NCBI GenBank assembly: GCA_030562195.1 | Contig: CM060201.1 | Coordinates: 28,750,067 to 28,814,066, forward strand | Reading direction: 5' to 3' | Source of the DNA: Nipponacmea schrenckii | Lineage: Eukaryota; Mollusca; Gastropoda; Lottiidae | DNA: 64,000 nt | Part shown: positions 14,123 to 26,304 of the stretch, piece after piece | How positions within the stretch are numbered: the first letter of the stretch is position 1 | How the letters are laid out: the number at the start of each line of letters is the position of its first letter | Notes under the pieces: generated by a model | What the model saw: only the letters and a program-made list of their open reading frames with translations | Told to the model about the DNA's origin: nothing | Database searches by the model: none | Translations under genes and position numbers: made by a program

Positions 14123-15358
14123 GTTTCACAATTATGGACACATTTATGTAGAGAAAAAAATCCGAAAGCACTAAAACAGTATATTTCGAAATCAAAGAAA
14201 TTAATCCATTCTGTGACTGACTTATATGAATGACTTATATTAACTTATACGTTTCTATAGTGGTCAGGGTATAACAAAAGTCGAGACACACCCCTTAATA
14301 GTACGAGTTCCTATATAATGTCTGTAGTGCACATTTAGGTAAACTTATCTTTCCTTCATATGGTTACGTATTAAGAATAATGGTAGTTGGAAGGTTTTTG
14401 TTGAACTTGGTGTGTATATGGTTTGTTCTAATGTTCACATCCCCGGAAATATACCGTGAACGACAATATTTTAACTTTAAAGGGACGCTACTTCTTTTCA
14501 AACAATGTTAATAGTAAATTTTAAAGGAGAGGAACATTTTTTGACAATTTTTGATCTTTTAGGTATTTTTCCATATCATTTTGATATGAATATTTATAAT
14601 GTTAATCTGAACTTTTTTTAAGTCCTTAAAATTAGATATTTGAAAAGAGTCCGCTTATTCCATGGCCTCTCAATAAATCATTAAAAGAAATGACACTTGT
14701 ATACATATGTTTTGGGTTTTTTCTGGGGGAGGGGAGGGAAGGGGAGGATAAAATCTCCACTAAACAAATATTGTAAAGATATAGCGACCTCCCTCTTCAG
14801 AGTAAGATGGTACTACTATGGAAAGAGATGGAGTGTAATATTACAATGCCTCTGTATAAGAATAGCTGCAAATTATTATAATGTGTGTGTCGTTAAATTA
14901 TTTATTTTTTATTAAATTATCGAATGTATGCCTTACAGCCACAAACGTATGCCAGATTTACATTTTTTCAGAACAGAACCATTACATGAAATGAACCTTA
15001 CCTCCCGTCCAGATGCAGTACGTCAATGGAAGCAATTTCTTTCACTATTATTCTAAAAGCAGAAAAGAAATTCAGCATGCGTTTTATGTTTGGAATACAG
15101 CAAATTATCAATTGTCGATATGCATTTATACGATTGACGCATTATTTTATACTTTCTACTACTTTTACAGTAATGGAGTAAAGGTTTAAAAATCATTAAC
15201 ACGTGTTCACCAATATGTACACCAATAAACGGAAGTTTGAAACTGTTTAGATGAGCAAAGATGTACCGTTAAACCACACCCTTCGTCTCAACTGTTCTCA
15301 GTTTACTACACAATGATACCTGGCTAAAATATATGATTTCCGCGTTGTATGATTATTT

Positions 15359-15420
15359 GAAATGAAATGGAGTTTAACGTCTACTCTTCGACACATTAAC
15401 ATTTGTACGGTGATTTAAAG
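15359..15420 (+). repeat. GAAATGAAATG-headed repeat (copy 2, fragment)
   Basis: Begins GAAATGAAATGGAGTTTAAC, then GTCTACTCTTCGACAC. This matches the heads of the repeats at 3541-3770 (reverse) and 38227-38500. Only the head is clearly shared. Confidence 0.45.
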
Positions 15421-15559
15421 GGTTTCTCACATTGTGCTGCTGTGACTGAGGAATTGATAAGTCATTAAATATAGCTTTGTATATGTTGATTTGCATTATA
15501 ATGACCTCATACCAATAGTTCGATGACTCTCCCGAGGTCATTATTTAAAAGGTTGATAT

Positions 15560-15800
15560 TTCTTAGAATGAACATAACATTTGAAAATTTTAAACTTGCC
15601 AATAAGAGCTCTTTTTCATCAGCAAATATACCTGCTGCCATAAATAACATAAAAAAATAAATAAATATCTAAAAAGTGACTTTGTTTTGCGACAGATATC
15701 TTTACTTTATGACACCTAGTAAGTCCCCTTTGAATATATATTCATATTGACCAATCTTGAGAACTACAACTTTATGTTGATGCTAAGACGCAGTATCCCT
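15560..15800. repeat. Dispersed repeat, copy 2
   Basis: Partner of 815-1130. It shares AAATATACCTGCTGCCATAA, CTTTATGACACCTAGTAAG, GAATATATATTCATATT and the terminal ATCCCTTTAA. The repeat therefore lies both in an intron of and upstream of the same gene. Confidence 0.6.
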
Positions 15801-18414
15801 TTAATGTATGTACATTTAATGATAATGTCTCAACAAATTAAACCTCCACTTATGACTGGTGGATGTCGCCATCGAAACAAGGCATTCCCACATTTCAGAA
15901 GCACATCACACCACTACCCGACTTGGCTTGACAGTCTCGATTCCCCAAAATTCCCACGCTACAAAGCTTTTAGCTCACTCTAGTGCAGATAATTGAAACA
16001 TCGCTGTGATATTGTCGATTTGAAAAGTTCCGTTTGTGCTTAAACCATATCCTAATGGTAAATGACCTATTGGTATTATACCTGACCTTATTACTGTCCG
16101 TTTTATCTTGGTTAAATCTTTCATTCATTCATAATATGGGAGGGGAAATATTGCTTTCTTTGTCACATCTGGTATATATTTACATACATAAAATAATATC
16201 TTGATATGATAATATGTACTATATAGCAGACTCGACCCGAGGAAGTGAACGAATAAAACAGATGAATGATCGAACGAAAGAAAGATAGATCGAGTCATAG
16301 TATTTTTCATTTAAATATCTTTGTAAGCTTAACTTATCAGTAATAATGTTCACAGCTCACCATCGAAATCGGAGTCTCAAATCAATGTGTGTCCAGAATT
16401 ATCTGCGTTTGAAATATAAAAGTCGAGATAGAAATAGAAATTATATGTTTGTGGATTGCCCCACTCAGTTGTAACCAATTTCATTACTTTAACTAAGAAC
16501 ATGCCCAATATTGTCCCTCAAGGCCAGGTGTAGAGAAGTAAAACATATAACTTTTATTTCCTTACGATATTTTGAATTTTTTTTTTTATGTAGTATTATA
16601 TCAACAGAAAATGTTATTGCGCAGATTTCTGAGAAGATCGGATAAATTGATTGGAATATTGTTTATTTTTGGGATTATGGAAGAGTGAAGTTCAAAAATT
16701 GGATCCACACTTGTTTCAAACATCTAATGCCAAATTACATTCATTGTGTTATGTTGTTCATTAAAATTATACTTTTAGCTCAGGACGACCTTGTGTCGAG
16801 CAACGCATCGATGCAGTTAGATTTTCCGTCATGTCATGTCAGCTGCCTGTCTCCTCCTTTCTATTTAAACCAGTGCAGTCAAAACCTGCAATTATGCATT
16901 AATTGTAAAAGTACAATATCATGTATATTTCAAACCCTGCAACCCATTCTTCGTCTAATAAGAGGTATATTGTTTATCTTATCATTATCGTCAATGTTCA
17001 CAATAACGTTGCTTCAGGAGTGTATATACGTTTTCAATATGGGTTTGTCGTTAAAAAACATTAAAAAATAAATGGTGTTTAATATTAATGAAATGATAAG
17101 AGTATGGTCACCACATGTTATTACATCTGTGAATTAAACAATAACTTCGTTCATTTATTTATTTTCAGAAGAGAAGAAAAAATATTACTTTACACAGAGC
17201 GTGGCATTTATAAAGAGGCTTTTAACTGTCTTCATTATTACATTCTGTTTGATTGCTTCAGATTTCAAACCTAGTCAACACCGTTTTAATTCTGGTTGGA
17301 TCATTGAAACAAGATCGCATCTAACTGCCAAACCCTCGTTCAAAAAGGATTTAGTGTCGTCTAGCCACACCAACCCCATCCTCCAAAAATCGGTTCTTTT
17401 CTCAGTTCAGTGAGGGTCTCTCGAACATTTAAGTTGGCAACTTCGTCACTTCTGATCGTCTTGGATCACCAGAAATGCCATTGGCGGTCTTTAAATTTTC
17501 CAAAAATTGGTAGGAAGCCTTCACCAAAGTCAAGGGAAAAAGAATTATTGGTAGTCAAATATTGTTTCCATTTCTAAAATACATCCAAACTTGAACCTAA
17601 TTCTAGAAATTGACCTGGGAATTTTTGATTTTTCAACCTGTCAATGATGCATGTCTGGGGGGCTAACATGGTAAAAGTGTCTAAATTAATATTTTTGTAA
17701 TTGTAATATATAAAACAATTCTAATCATTTTCCATCAACGTCTTATTTGAGCACGATGGGAAAACAAGAGCTACATTATAAAAATATTTTTATCGGTCCA
17801 AGTCTGTAAGGAAGTTAAATATCGAGTTGTCTCCCATTTATGTTGACATTAATTAATGTTGGTGATGAAAAAGTGTTTGCTACATTATGCGTTAAACAGA
17901 GAACTAAGATGATCATATTATTTATTTTAAAATTCGACATATATACATGTATAAAGTTATGCCAATTTGTTCATGAAACATTCCGTACACGACATTGTTA
18001 ATATGTTATATCAATTTCGTCATTTCAATACTTTATAATGATTTTACCAAATTAGGCTACACAGCCTATGCCCTACACTTAATTAAAAATAACAATTAAA
18101 ATATACAAGCTTCTACTAAAGAAACTATTTTTGAAGATAAAATCATACAAATGATGATGATTCATGTCTATTCAGGTCTGATATCAACCGGTCTGATCCT
18201 CTCTAAATAGTACAATTATTGTTCTAAAACGCCCTAATTAGTGCAATTGGTTTATTTATTTATTTATACTCTTTTATTCCTCCAAAAATGAAGATTACAT
18301 ATGAAATATAAAATTGAATGGTACGAAAAACAGTAAATAATGTATTTAAATATAGATAAACAAAAAACTAAAGGAATAATTATAGATTAGGAATTCATTT
18401 GATTTTGCAGAAAT

Positions 18415-19650
18415 TCAGTTGAGATCATGTTGATTTAAATCCTTAAAGATGCCATACATATATTTTAATACTAATTTTCTGAATAGGATGAGTTGATAAT
18501 TTGAAAGGATTGTGGGAGTAAATTTAAGAAGCTCTACCAGGAAGCTTGTGCTGGGCAGATAAATTAATTGAATGTACAGTTCATATGAGATGATATAAAT
18601 ACTACTCAAGAATGACATCTTGTTCACCTGAAAATTTTCGCATTCTACTAATCTATGTAGCACTATAGAAGAATACATTAAACCACATTTTTCACACAAA
18701 ATATAAGAGCCGTTCTCACTGCCAACCATGCAACATATCTTAATAAATAATTTACTGTGTTCTTTCAGTTTAGGGTAAATTAGAATAAATTTAAATACAG
18801 GATGTGGTTCTAAACTGCTGTGGAATTGTCTGAAAATACTAAAATCGTGGTTACTATTAACTCGGTTAGTCCATGATAATTTCTCATACGAGTGGATGGC
18901 TGAGTTTACTATTCTTTTCCACGTGCATTTCTTTGGGAAGATATTTGTTCTTAAGAACTCACTAATGTGGGCAATCAGATCATATTTCTGAGCTATGGAA
19001 ATAATATCCGGCACAAATCCACGTTGTTGCATAGAACATTGATTTTTATAGTCTAATAATCTAAATATAAGCAACTTACGAGGTAAATGAAACCACTCTA
19101 AGTTAATAAGTTGTCCTAAGTACAATAATTTTTGTTTGTCTATATAGGAGTTAATTGTGGTCCAACCTAGAATGCCATTACATTTGTCAGTGCGTGTTCG
19201 GATATTTAATGCCAAGATTAATTTGCAGGAAAAGTTTTGACTTCTCTGAAGGCGGATTATATCAGATGGCGTAAGGTTGTACCACAATTGACACCCATAC
19301 AGAGCCTTAGTAAAATTACACTGCTTAACAAGTTTCATGCTAATTAAAGGGTTAAGTCCGTCGCCATTCACTCCACATTTTATCAGAGTTGTTACACCTG
19401 TGCGTAATAAGCGGCATGTAGTGCTAGTTCTTTCACTCGATTGGAAATTTGAGGTGAGAGTTATACCAACATGTTTCACAGTATTGAGAACAGGGAGTGT
19501 TTTGTTGCAGAGCTGAAAGTTTAGAGAGGTCTTTGATAGTTTTTGATTTGGGTGGAACTCAAGAACTACGCTCTTAGTAGGTGAAAAAGAGAACCGCCAT
19601 TTATAGCTGTAAGATTCGCACAGTCTGAGTAGTTCTTGGAGACCTTTTGG
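18415..19650 (-). pseudogene. LINE C-terminal region with CCHC-type zinc motif
   Basis: Continuation of the LINE polyprotein after a frameshift. It contains KHVGITL, common just after LINE RT domains, and QCNFTKALYGCQLWYNL. Near the end, CEKCG followed about 11 residues later by HRLVEC resembles the CCHC nucleic-acid-binding motif of LINE C-termini. A 3' UTR of about 165 bases follows before the tail. Confidence 0.8.
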
Positions 19651-21074
19651 GTACTTGATAAGACGGCAATATCATCTGCCTGAGTGGGACAAGAACAACT
19701 TGCGGAGTAAACCCTAGCACCATATGATGATGAAGACAAGTCATCTAACAGACCATTAACATAAACCAATTTGGCGGATAAAACGCCGCCCTGTCGAACG
19801 CCCCTTTGCAGAGTAAAGTCTGGTGAGAAATTGTTACCTAGTCGCACACAGCTTTTCATATTTGAGTACATATTGTCAATTAACCTCCAGAGGATAGAGG
19901 AAATCCCAAGATCATACAGTTTAAGTAGTAGTCCATTATGCCAGACAGAATCAAATGCTTTTGAACTATCTAAAAAGGCACAGTATACGTAATCAGAACG
20001 TTCGCCGTAAAAATGAATGGTCTCTTGCAGATTAAATGAAGCATGCATCGATGACATATTCTTCTGATAAGCGACCTGTTGGATGTTTGGAAAGTCATTC
20101 TGGTGCGTGAGTTGTACAAGTCTCTTCTCAATAACTTTTTCGAACACTTTAGCAATTGCCGGTGTCAGTGAAATGCCACGATATGAATTGGGATCATTCC
20201 TTGGTTTATTTCCACCCTTGTGAATTGGGATCACAATGCTGTGTTTCCACTGTGTCGGAATAATATTATATTTAATCACTGAGTTAAATAAGTTGGACAG
20301 GTGTAGATATATTTTCTCACCGCCATATACCAGATGTTCATTGACTATTCCGTTTATATCTGCGGATTTGTTTCTTTTGAGTGCCAAACAGATTTGTTTC
20401 AATTCGGATGGTGTTGTAACTAGTTTATAATCGGGAATATTCTCATTTCCGGACTGTTTCGCTCTTATGATTTGGATTTTATTATTTACCTGTTTCATAA
20501 AAGTATTGTCATAGTCATCGTCGTCTGAGTTTCTGAACACAGATGTAAAATGATGAGCCCATGCGTTCAATATCCCGACAGGATCCCTGTATGTAGTATC
20601 ATCCACGGTAAGGTAGTTACATGACGAGCTACCATATCCTTTCCTGCGCTTGATTAATGACCAAAAAAGTTTCTGATCGATTTCGGCAGAATTATTAAGA
20701 TCATTGAAATAATCAGAAATATGAGTCCGAGCTGCTGATCTGAGTTCTCTCCTAAAAATGCGCTTTTGATCTTTATAACATTCGAATGTGGTTTCTTCAT
20801 AGTTTTTGATTTTGCCATTCGTTATCCAATTATGTCTAGCATTGTTCATATTCTTGTGAAACTGCTCAACCGCATTATTCCAATAAGGTTTGAGATAGTG
20901 GCAAAATGTTTTCTTTGGCAAAAACTCGTTCGCGCTATCAACTAGTGTATTCACAATTGTACTGTAACATTCTTCAATGCTATTTTTGTCGGATAAATCA
21001 GAACTTTTCAGGGTCCATAGACTGTTGGAAACTGAGAACGTGTAGTCGCCTAACGTGTTATGGCTCTGTCCCAA
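19566..21074 (-). pseudogene. LINE reverse transcriptase domain
   Basis: RT motifs in order: WKHSIVIPIHKGG, YRGISLTPAIAKVFEKVI, AFLDSSKAFDSVWHNGLLLK (first catalytic Asp), LQRGVRQGGVLS, and TQADDIAVL, the ADD form of the catalytic pair. The frame is lost just after the ADD box near 19650. The correct sequence (LQELLRLCESYSYKWRFSFS) continues in the next frame into the following segment. It is not expressible as a single protein. Confidence 0.9.
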
Positions 21075-21868
21075 GAGATACGAGGAAGTATCTGATCGAT
21101 ATTAGGAAGTTGCACAGTTGCTAATCTGCATAATATTGCAAAATGATCGGATATGTGGTAGGCATGGTTTGGAATGACCTCAACACTACACAATGATTCA
21201 CGATTATCATTTTGTATTAATATATGATCAATAGCTGAAGTCGGACCATCTTTGTAGGATTGGAAAGTGAATTTGGGACCAGTGCATGATGCTAGCGTGT
21301 TAACTGACAGAAGATTAGAATTCGAAATGACATCTGAAAATACTTTACATCTCTGGGATGAAGATACAGCACTCGTTTTGATTTCAGCATTGAAGTCCCC
21401 TAAAAATATGACTTGACCAAACTTTGAGTATGTATCGAAAAGATCATGGAGATAAGTTATATAGTCATTGAACTCAGAGATGGGCTTTGATGCAGATGGC
21501 AGATACGCACCAAAAATGTAGATTGGCTGGCTCTTTGGAAAGCATAATTCTATCCCACTAACATTGCATAGCGTAGTTTCAATCACCGAGACATAATTTG
21601 CTACCGATTTCCGTATCAGGAATGCAACTCCACCCTTATAGTTAGAACGGTAATTCCTACTCTCGGACAATGATTCACATTTACAAATAGCATCAAAGTC
21701 GGCATGAATTTGCGAGAGTATGAATGATGTGTGTTCTTTTAACCAATGTTCTGATAAAAAGGCTATGTCTATAGCGTAGTCGTTCAAGCATTCAGCGATA
21801 TAGGGACCACTGGTATATATTCCTCGACAGTACCATGTAAAGATATTTATGAATGTGATTGTTTCTCA
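21050..21868 (-). pseudogene. LINE apurinic/apyrimidinic-like endonuclease domain
   Basis: This nicks target DNA in target-primed reverse transcription. Motifs in order: LSEHWL (metal-binding Glu), GGVAFLIR, FLGDFNAE (catalytic Asp/Asn), SAIDHILI and SDHFAI (catalytic Asp-His). The frame runs upstream of the first Met (21787) to about 21868 through FTWYCRGIYTSG, typical of an endonuclease start, but has no initiator. Its end overlaps the RT frame by 25 bases in another phase, which marks a frameshift. Catalytic residues look complete; the gene as a whole is broken. Confidence 0.88.
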
Positions 21869-21870
21869 GA

Positions 21871-22170
21871 TAAGAATCGGTTTCGAGACAACCAAGGTTT
21901 CGCAAAAATGCCTTTTGGCCAAGTTTTAGGGTTTGTCATCATACTTGAGAATGGTTTGTAAACATTGACGTGTGCGGAATTGTAGCGTTTTTGAGCATTA
22001 TTAAAGAACCTGATAAAAGAGTATTTGATTTAAGTTTTTAAGTCTATTTATAATTAATATTAGGCCTATGTACAATTTTACCTTTTAAAGTGTATAACGT
22101 ACAATTAAGCTTTCTAATCTATTATTTCATATGTACTCTTATTTATTCCTGTAGGGAATTCTTCTTATAT
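21871..22170. other. Spacer between LINE and hairpin repeat
   Basis: AT-rich sequence of 300 bases; no gene or known element seen. Confidence 0.4.
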
Positions 22171-22324
22171 GAAAAAACATAACTCCTTTGAACCACAAAT
22201 TTTCGGCCCCATGGCCTTTATCAAGTGGAAATAGAACTACTTCCTTTGTTTCAAGTAGTTCTATTTCCACTAGATAAAGGCCATGGGTCCGAAAATGTGT
22301 GGTTCAAAGGAGTTACGTTTTTTC
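22171..22324. repeat. Near-perfect 72-bp inverted repeat with 10-base loop
   Basis: Arms at 22171-22242 and 22253-22324 with the loop CCTTTGTTTC. The arms begin GAAAAAACATAACTCC and end ACTT/AAGT and differ at only a few sites (for example GGCCCCATGG against CCATGGGTCC). An RNA from either strand would fold into a long hairpin. It is most likely a hairpin-type MITE. No flanking duplication was verified. Confidence 0.9.
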
Positions 22325-23524
22325 AAATTATTTAATAGATAATTATACCGGTAATAATTCATTGATATGATCATACTTTTAAGATGTTGGTACATACGAA
22401 ATACTTCCTGATTGAGTTCTGTCGTATAGGACAAAGTCCACCAAAACATTTCATGCTAATGTAGACCGTGTTATTTTAGAAATTATCTTTCTGTTTCCCT
22501 TTGAGGTTTTGCATGCTTTATTTAGACCCCCTTCTTTAATTATTTTACGTGGTTAATAAACATATGCTTGATCCAACATTTTCGGCAGGGGTCCTTGAAG
22601 CAACAACAAATTCAAGTCAACCCGCTTGAGGTTAAAACATAGGCTAATAACGAGTCATTCAGAAATTCCAGAAAAGGGTCGTTTGTGATCAGAATTACTA
22701 ATATTTTCCCTAAATCGGATCGGATTTATCTACTTGATCAAACTGAATTTGTATGAAGGGTTAATTAAAAATATAATGTACTTATTATTAATTAAAACTG
22801 TTTGACGTACTTTTTTTCGTTGGTATTTATGATGGGTCAACATTATTGGTTCAACCTTTACAATATGTTACCATTGCAGGAGACATACAACAACGTTAAC
22901 AACGTGTTCATTTTTCAAAAATCCATCGAATACAATAGTTTTCTCACAACTAAAATAAGCAATAACGAGATAAATAAAAACAATATTATAGTAAACATTA
23001 AAGATATTTTTAGGTAAGGCGTTTGAACTTTCCCTGTGTTCGTGAAGAAGAACAAAACTATAATATTAAGTCGCCAACACGACCGATTAGAAAATAAAGA
23101 TACCGGTATTAGAAAATAAAGACATTACTAAGCAAATTTCACATATCAAGGGAAGTAATAAATAAATAAATAAATAGAAAGTAGGTCAAATCCGAAACTA
23201 TCCATAGGCTCAAGCTAAACAACAGAATTTTGATAAAAGAAAGAATAATAATGTACTTCAAAAATAAAATTTCGAATGTAAAAACAAGCTTAATGATAAC
23301 GAATCAATTGAGACGTGTATACTGTAGCCAATTGGCCGACGATTTGACAGGAAAATTGAAAATATCTCAAAATATATCGTAATGACATTAACTGAACTTG
23401 CGAAATGTTTCTGCGTGCTGTTAATACGAATCAATTGAATAGAAATACAAGACTTAAGTTAAATAATATTTATCTCAACCAGGAACCTCGTAAGCCATAA
23501 ATTTGGATATTGTCCATAGAATTG
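22325..23524. other. AT-rich intergenic DNA
   Basis: No gene recognised. Short local duplications of ATTAGAAAATAAAGA (about 23088-23122) and an (AATA)n stretch at 23155-23176 are seen. Confidence 0.45.
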
Positions 23525-23890
23525 TTATTTTAACGGTTGTCTGTAGTTAGATTGTTGTCGCTGATCAGTCCTATACATAAATCGTTCGTCGCTGGATAAC
23601 CGGCTTATCATTTGGTTGCAGCTTCGAGGAACGAAATCGAAGTATCTACACACTTTATTGTTTTTGTTGTACACGATTGATAGGGCGTCGCGATCTTTTG
23701 AGGCCATATATAAACAGCGAAATATATTGTTCTCGTCTATTTTCGATTTGTAAGACAATCCATTGCCAGGAAATCTATCTGGACATTCAGCAAGTTCAAA
23801 TACAGACCAATCTGATTTGCAGGTAAAACATGGATACTGACGGAGTTGTACAAGAATTGTTACCATTATGTATAACTCATAAATACCCAT
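23525..23890 (-). CDS. Possible small secreted Cys-rich protein, 121 residues
   Basis: Single-exon frame with a plausible start context (CAAAATGG). It begins with a leader-like hydrophobic stretch, MGIYELYIMVTILVQL. Six cysteines follow: CFTC, AEC, FRC, KVC and SCNQ. The spacing IFRCLY...IVYNKNNKVCRYF faintly recalls PAN/apple-type folds, but that is weak. There is no close family match from memory and no neighbour that suggests a role. A Cys-patterned secreted protein is more likely than chance, but an exon of a longer gene or a chance frame cannot be excluded. Confidence 0.4.
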   Translation of the reverse strand: MGIYELYIMVTILVQLRQYPCFTCKSDWSVFELAECPDRFPGNGLSYKSKIDENNIFRCLYMASKDRDALSIVYNKNNKVCRYFDFVPRSCNQMISRLSSDERFMYRTDQRQQSNYRQPLK

Positions 23891-24555
23891 TTTGATTGTT
23901 GTGTCCGAAATAGAAAAAATACAAAAGTATTCAAGTCACTAGTTCGGGTGTTGTTCTTGTTGGTTTTCATTAATTTGAGCAAACAGACCTACAATGCGTA
24001 TGTTCTTGATGAATTTTGTCATATCTCTGTCCTCATAACGTTTATATGATTTTTCAAGAAATAATGTACAGGAGGTATCACTTCGATCGTTGGGCGTTTG
24101 TGAGGTATTCCAAGAAAACACAAAGTGTTTTTCAAAACGCCATCCACAATTATTAGGATGCCTCTTTTATTGAAGTAGTTTTCCTAATCATTTTATTTTG
24201 TTTGTGACGATCTGTGACTGTTTAAAATTTGCACCATAAACTTCATTACATCACTATCCTATATTTTCTCCAAAATCACGTAGTTCTAGCATGCCTTTTC
24301 TTTCACTTGCTGCTGCAACAGATATCGCGTGAATCAAATAATCCTGCTGTCGCTACAGTAGAAGAGTAAAATACCAAGCTATATGCGTATCTGTATCCTT
24401 GTTGAATCGCTATTCTTGAATTATAGGATTTGAATTTCATTATTTGTTTTATATGTGTACAGTAACAATGGAAAAAAAGCTTTAATAGTTTATAAGGCTA
24501 GTGAATTGGGCCAAATACCAGAGAGAATATTTTAATGCAAGACTTCAGTCAATTT
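23891..24555. other. Intergenic DNA upstream of the small secreted ORF
   Basis: Presumed 5' flank of the minus-strand ORF. A second minus frame (23939-24121) has no signal peptide or domain and is not called. No element recognised. Confidence 0.4.
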
Positions 24556-24611
24556 TTATACGCCCACATTATAATATATTGTCGTCACCCCGTCTGTCCG
24601 GGATAAACCTT

Positions 24612-24916
24612 TTTCTGGAATAATTAAGTCACAAGTTTTACGATTTCACCGAATTTGTACAAGGACTTCTGATTTCAACCAAGCCTGTACGCTTGTTTTC
24701 TCAAAACTGAAAGAGCGTGGATACACCATACGATTTTTACGAAACATAACAAATTCCACCTTAGCACAGATAGCAGCTAAAAATAGACTTTATGCCGAAG
24801 TACCTCCAGGCTTAAGGAGTGCCCCGTGTATGTCAACCAAATGCAAAACATGTCCCTTTATATCAGCATTATTCAATGAAGGTTTTATTTCCCCACTGCA
24901 TAGATATCAACATTAG
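24612..24916 (+). pseudogene. Fragment of Penelope-like element RT-to-GIY-YIG linker
   Basis: Translated on the plus strand this reads SQVLRFHRICTRTSDF, ACTLVFSKLKERGYTIRFLR and later STKCKTCPFI. It aligns closely with SQILRFHRICTQQTDF and SKLRERGYSKRFLR of the Penelope-like element at 46127-50130. It ends at a stop after PLHRYQH. Neither the RT core nor the GIY-YIG domain is present, so this is a dead fragment inside the left part of the transposon. Confidence 0.8.
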
Positions 24917-26304
24917 CTTCTGGTATATGTCCTCTAGTGACACCATTCAATTGAAATCGTGAAAATTGATTCTATCAATGTCCCTAATGCACATAAACAA
25001 CCAATACACAAACCCTTTAAAGCTAGACTATAATTAATGATGAATGATTCATACATAATATTTCTTAAAGCATGGAAAACCGCTTCTTGTCATAATTCTT
25101 AATGTTTGCAAGAAGCATTTAGAATATATTGTAAATTCTGATAGTCGACAAAGAGCTGAAGTAAATAAAAACAACAGATTTTTATTTCCAAATGCAAGTG
25201 AAGATAATCATAATGCATAACATTCATTTATAATCTACATGGTAAAACTTATAAGTAAGCAGCTGTCTTTAACTATATCTAAGATGTCCCATTTTTCTCA
25301 GATTTTCTTTTATTGATACTATGGTTTGAGAGGACTAGATGTTGTTTCAAACGCAGTGTTCGTACCCCTACACAAAATGGTAGTGATTTTGTCTATAATC
25401 ATAAAGCAAAACAAAAATTCCAAATATAATCAACAAGCGGTTGCTTAGAAAGATACGCCCACTTTAAAGTATATTTTCTGTTTCAACATAGGCAGAAACT
25501 CTAACATTATTAAGGTCTTATCCAAGTTCAAATCAATATAAATGAAACCTAGTCTCTGTTGCATTTACTAGCTAATTTTCATATGTTGGGCTAAGTCAAG
25601 GGCAATAACTCAAATATAGTTCATCGAAAAATTGTCCAATACGTCGGTGTGATGACGAACAGGCGTATACTGCATTAATGACGTTAAGAGAAAAACCAAT
25701 CTGAAAGTTTGATGATGGGCGATTGCACCGTTGAAGCGTTATTACCGATGAAATGTTTCCATAATTTGTGAGAACATCAATCAACATATAAGCTCCATGT
25801 CAATGTATTTTTTTCCCATCAAAATCAATTTACTTCCTACATATCAGTATTTTAAAAGACCCGAGTACGATACGCCTTTTTGTGTTCTAATGTTTCTGAC
25901 GTCGCGTCATCATACGCCGTCGATGCGTCTATTTGTAAACCTAATTAATAGTGACATAGCGCGTACCACATAATGATACGCCGTTTTTGCATGTTGACGA
26001 CTTGATTATTTCAAAATGAAAGCATTACTTTTGAGATTAGGGATTGCGCTAGGATATTAGGAGAACTTCAAAATGGTTTATCTGCAATTTAACAATATAA
26101 AACGACTTTGGCAATCAACGACTTAGGTGTTATCACTGGAAATATACTGGACCTAATTGCGTTGTAATGGATAAGAAAAAACTCGCGAAAATTGACAAGA
26201 TCTTTTAATAAACACTTGAATTAACCCAAAACCGAAAGTCAAGAACGAATGCATTAAAGAACAAACATCATAAATACTAACATGCATGGTGTTGACTTTG
26301 AAAC

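Larger units (their letters stand above)
14123..18239. other. Upstream region of the DSL gene; no gene recognised
   Basis: This holds the presumed promoter and 5' UTR of the minus-strand DSL gene, with no TATA box I can assign. It also holds dispersed repeat copies at 15359 and 15560-15800. The longest frame, 16685-17071 (+, 128 codons), is rich in Cys, Ile and Leu but has no recognisable domain and no better base composition than its flanks. Confidence 0.5.
18240..21870 (-). mobile_element. Non-LTR retrotransposon (LINE), 5'-truncated and decayed
   Basis: A minus-strand LINE with an APE-type endonuclease, a reverse transcriptase and a C-terminal Cys/His region, ending in a (TAAA)n-like tail (TTTATTTATTTATTTAT on the plus strand near 18250). 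No ORF1 is found upstream of the endonuclease, so the copy is probably truncated. At least two frameshifts break the ORF, near 21060 and 19650. The order EN-RT-CCHC fits the CR1/Jockey/L1-like assemblage, but the clade was not assigned. No clear target-site duplication was found. Confidence 0.9.

Noticed and set aside
16685..17071. 128-codon plus-strand ORF
   Set aside because: No signal, domain or codon pattern; flanks have similar composition.
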